Shown here: in pieces, positions 60,601 through 64,000 of the stretch
Layout: every line of letters starts with the position of its first letter
Position numbering within the stretch: position 1 is the stretch's first letter
NCBI RefSeq assembly: GCF_964355755.1
Contig: NC_092678.1
Coordinates: 21,424,922 to 21,488,921 of the forward strand
Origin: Antedon mediterranea
Taxonomy: Eukaryota > Echinodermata > Crinoidea > Comatulida > Antedonidae
Direction: 5' to 3'
DNA length: 64,000 nt
Translations under genes and position numbers: made by a program
Notes under the pieces: model-generated
Told to the model about the DNA's origin: nothing
The model's input: only the letters and a program-made list of their open reading frames with translations
Databases searched by the model: none

Positions 60601-61925
60601 GTCACTTACAACAATAGCACCCAAATAAGGATGTGACTCGAAGGTTGCTATTAGAAGACGCGATAGGCTCAAGCTTTGAATAAGCCATTTTGTACCTTTA
60701 ACAATTAATTATACACTTTCGCCGAAACAAATAATGATAAACAGTAAGAGTTCAGAACAGTCTTCCTGTCACACAATAGGATTTCTCCCGGTTTACTCAT
60801 TTCTTTCTTAAATTTACCGATCAGGTAATAATTTCTTTTTTAAAAGGTGCCACTAAAGGTAAAACTTATATTCTTTTTAGTCTGTCGAATGACAATTTTT
60901 TTTAATTGAATTTACGATACGATAGTACTTTTATTGTCATTTTATTTTACAACAATGTACAAATGAAAGACTTTACCTTATTTTGTTCGAGTTCAAAACT
61001 TTTCAAATACAGTATTCAACTTCCTTTGTTGAAACATAAGGATCGTCAACTGGGTCGTCATAAATGAATGCATGAATGCATACTATTGCCAAAAGAGCAC
61101 AAAGAGAACCTACAACAAGAATGCAATGGTTGCTTAGAAGGTGGTTGACGAGGTAATTGTTTAACAACTTGTATCAAACAATTGTAAAGCTTTTCAGTAT
61201 TTTGTTTTTATAACGCAATAAACGTCACATCATTATTATTGACCGTAACAATAACCAGCCTTCGAATGAATGGTTTTGGTTGTCGTTTATGTAAACCTAA
61301 GTAAAACATTGTGTAACTAAGTACTCTCCTAACAAAAAAGGTTTACCTTATATAATCTTTCTATTTGTGCTAAACCTCTAACTATACAATTCATGGAAGG
61401 ATGTTGTTTCATGTCTGGCTTGGATGAAACTTATAGATATATATGAAACGGCCTTGTGTTTAGAAAATAGACAACATCTACTTTACTTTACGATAGGACT
61501 AATGCTTGTATAGCCATTCACTGTAAGTATAATATGACGTCGGCCATCCACCTAAACTGGGAGAAGTAGAAATCCACGTAGATAAAGGGTAACAGCAAAC
61601 TTCAGCTATGCACGAGCCTGTAAAAAACAAAGTAAACAACATAGAAAACAACAACACACAGTTTGCAAACGTTACTTGATCAGCAACTCATTTGAATTTT
61701 CTTTATAAAAATGTCGATCGTTTAAACCATTCAAATCAGAACTTATTTTGGTCCATCGTTCAGTTATTTTTTAATCAATTTCAGTGAATGGTCTTAGGTT
61801 CTGTTTACACTATAAAAAAAATGTGATGTACCCATATATGGACATGATGATTTCATATTACTACCATATTTGGGCGTATTACCAACATTTTTGGGCATGT
61901 CAAACTAATTTATTGATAGTGTAGA
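60601..61925 (-). pseudogene. SLC17-family copy F, truncated (exons 4 and 5 only)
   Basis: Exon 4 is 61522-61617 and intact. Exon 5 is 60977-61109 but carries a 5-bp insertion (ACAGT near 61009) and a 3-bp change near 61069, shifting frame. Intron 5 sequence homologous to copy C continues left to about 60600, where homology ends; exons 6-9 are absent because gene E begins there. On the right, intron 3 sequence stops at a retrotransposon near 61930, so exons 1-3 lie outside the window if they exist. The exon 4 region is almost identical to that of gene E, including CAACAACACACAGTTTGCAA upstream. Confidence 0.8.
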
Positions 61926-61930
61926 CTATT

Positions 61931-64000
61931 TTTCATTTCATTTCATTTCATAATAACATTTATTTCTTATCATTTCAAAGTAAACAAAATAACAATTTAA
62001 ATATAAATAATTAAGAGGCAACACCAAGAAAGTAATAACATTTGGAGGTTTCCCTCCAAAAAAACTTGTGACGGGTAGCCAGTTAAGAAATTGTAATCAT
62101 ATTGGAGTTTAAACAAACAGAAACAAAACAAGACAATCAAACATGTAAAGCAAGACAACGACAAATTAATAATAATAAAATACTATGGAAGCACAGAAAA
62201 CCCAGAATAAACATGTTGTTTTATTATTACAGTATTAGTTATTTATGGAGTAGAATTTGTTTAAGTTTAAAAGAAAATGTATTTTTTGAAGGTGCCAATT
62301 TGATTTCGTCGGGGAGATCATTAAATAATTTGGTGCCACTATAACGGATATTATGTTGCATTAATGTTAATTTGGTAAGGGGAGGGTGGAGATTACAGGA
62401 GGATCTAGTTTTATGGGTATGAATGCTATTATTTTTTATAAAGCTGCAAGAAAGTTTGGGTGGAAGTAGACAGTTGACATGTTCATAGACGAAGGTGCAT
62501 TGTTGGAGGATATTGATGTTTTGGACAGTTAATAATTTAAGGTCAGAGAAAAGCTCACTAGTGTGATCTAGGCGTGACGCACCAGAGATGAGGCGAATAG
62601 CTTTTTTTGGAGAATAAAAATTTTGTTGAGGGTTGAAACATAGTTGTTTGCCCAGACAATATTACAGTAAGAAATAAAAGGTAAAACAAGGGAACAATAA
62701 ATCATGCGAAGGACTTCTTTGGGCAAGTAAAATGAAAGACGATATAAAATTCCAATACTTTTCGAAATTTTAGTTTCGATTTCTTTAATGTGATGTTTGA
62801 AGTTTAGTTCTTCGTCTATTTCTACTCCAAGAAATTTCGTATGCTTAACAAGAGGAATTTTGTGGGCAGCAAGGTAAACATTATGAGTGTCGTTAATCAA
62901 ATCTTGGTGTCGAAAACCAAAAAGCATAAAATGGCATTTGTTAATATTTATTGAAAGTTTGTTTGCATTGAAATAATCGTTCACGTTCTTCAATTCCCTA
63001 TTAAAAGTATTGAAAATGAAATCAAAATTAGTGTGTGAATAAAAAATGGTTGTGTCATCAGCATAAAGATAAAAAGAAAGGATGTCAGATGCATTTGGTA
63101 AATCATTGATATACAATAAAAAAAGAAGAGGGCCTAATAGAGACCCTTCAGGAACACCACAAACAATAGGTTTAAAATAGGAAGAAACATTGTTGATATA
63201 GGTGCATTGAAGTCGATTGGACAGATAATCTTTAAAAAGGTCAAGAGTAATGCCACGGATAAAATAAAATAAATAAATAAAGTAAAATAGTGTGATAAAT
63301 GGTATCGAATGCCTTAGAAAGATCTCTGAATAGGCCAGACGAAAACAACTTATTATGAATAGCATCCACAATGTTGTTGGTAAGATCAATTAAAGCAAAA
63401 GAAGTGGAATAATTTTGTCTGAAACCGTATTGTTTATTGTAGAGAATGTTGTGTTGGTTAATGAAATCATACGTACGGTCATAGATAAGTTTTTCAAGAA
63501 TCTTTGAAAAGAAAGTAAGAACAGAAATTGGTCGATAATTGTTGGGATCAGATTTGTTACGTTTTTTGTATATAGGAGTGACCTTTGCTGTTTTCATGCT
63601 TTTAGGGAAGGATCCTGTGGATAAAGATAAGTTGCAAATATGAGTAAGTGGAGAAAGAATAAGGTCTATTGATTTTTTAACAACATTGCCACATATATCA
63701 TCAATTCCAGCAGCCTTGTTGTTTTTGAAAGAGTTGACAATTTTAAGAACCTCATGTTCCGAAACTGGAGATAAAAAAAGGGAATTTGGAGTAGGAGGAC
63801 TATTAAGATAGTGACGGAAACTATTGATAGAACTAGTGTCGATTTCTTTTGCTAATTCAGGCCCTATATTGGTAAAATGGTTATTTAATAAGTTGGACAC
63901 CATTTTCGGGTCTTTTGTTAGATTTCCATTACTCATTATCTCAATGTTAGGAATTGTGTTGTTTGATGGTTTAAGTATAGAGTTTATAGTACGCCAAGTA
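61931..64000 (-). mobile_element. non-LTR retrotransposon (CR1/L2-like), 3' part, runs off the right edge
   Basis: The minus strand encodes a reverse transcriptase. From the right: NYRPISVLTFFSKILEKL, FRQNYSTSFALIDLTNNI, SKAFDTI, then VPEGSLLGPLLFLLYIND, FYLYADDTTIFYS and KHTKFLGVEIDEELNFKHHI. The C-terminal part ends KLFNDLPDEIKLAPSKN and the stop is at 62239-62241. The frame is broken in a TTTATTTATTTTA-rich stretch near 63245-63290, where the palm segment after AFDTI is shortened. It breaks again by one base near 62605. The 3' end has an (ATGAA)n-like tail at 61931-61952. The 5' half, including any endonuclease, is outside the window. A decayed copy inserted upstream of copy F exon 4. Confidence 0.9.

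Overview
The window looks like an intron-rich, AT-rich animal genome, probably a marine invertebrate. An echinoderm or related deuterostome is my guess from the gene family and repeat types; the sequence does not prove it. There are no bacterial operons, ribosome binding sites or CRISPR arrays. Nearly all protein-coding capacity is in short exons on the minus strand plus transposon remnants.

The backbone is a head-to-tail cluster of SLC17-type anion transporters (the family of sialin, the type I phosphate transporters and the vesicular glutamate transporters), all on the minus strand. I could rebuild a common nine-exon structure with identical intron phases in every copy. Gene A (2496-9325) and gene B (17112-23070) are near-identical and open (471 aa each). 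Gene E (55730-60220) is more diverged and open (474 aa). Copy C (23993-28525) is a pseudogene: exon 2 is lost and exons 1 and 9 are frameshifted. Copy D (33680-51771) is stretched over 18 kb by insertions, has a 2-base loss at the end of exon 4 and carries exon 8 twice. Copy F (about 60600-61925) keeps only exons 4 and 5. A small relic (10233-10877) keeps pieces of exons 9, 4 and 3.

Four arrays of a 34-bp minisatellite (1-1890, 11516-13318, 31835-33126, 53668-55071) each lie about 550-660 bp beyond the stop codon of a copy, except gene B, where a later 3.2-kb insertion widens the gap. Gene plus array therefore appears to be the unit of amplification, and the arrays are plausible substrates for unequal crossing-over.

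Mobile DNA fills the rest. It includes a TA-flanked 1.38-kb element (4863-6239), three copies of a TTAA-flanked MITE, a fold-back element present in two states, and a composite element with two tRNA-like modules (13829-17008). There is also a hAT-like MITE, tandem Harbinger-like MITEs, and a degenerate P-element/THAP transposon with intact ends (33988-38218). Nested long-inverted-repeat elements span about 38375-43495. A Penelope-like scrap with a hammerhead-like core lies in an intron of D. Four non-LTR retrotransposon remnants complete the list, including one that runs off the right edge.

The most complex segment is 40838-48211: a nearly perfect 3.9-kb tandem duplication that includes an exon, joined by a roughly 400-bp-arm palindrome. 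It is either a recent rearrangement or an assembly artefact.
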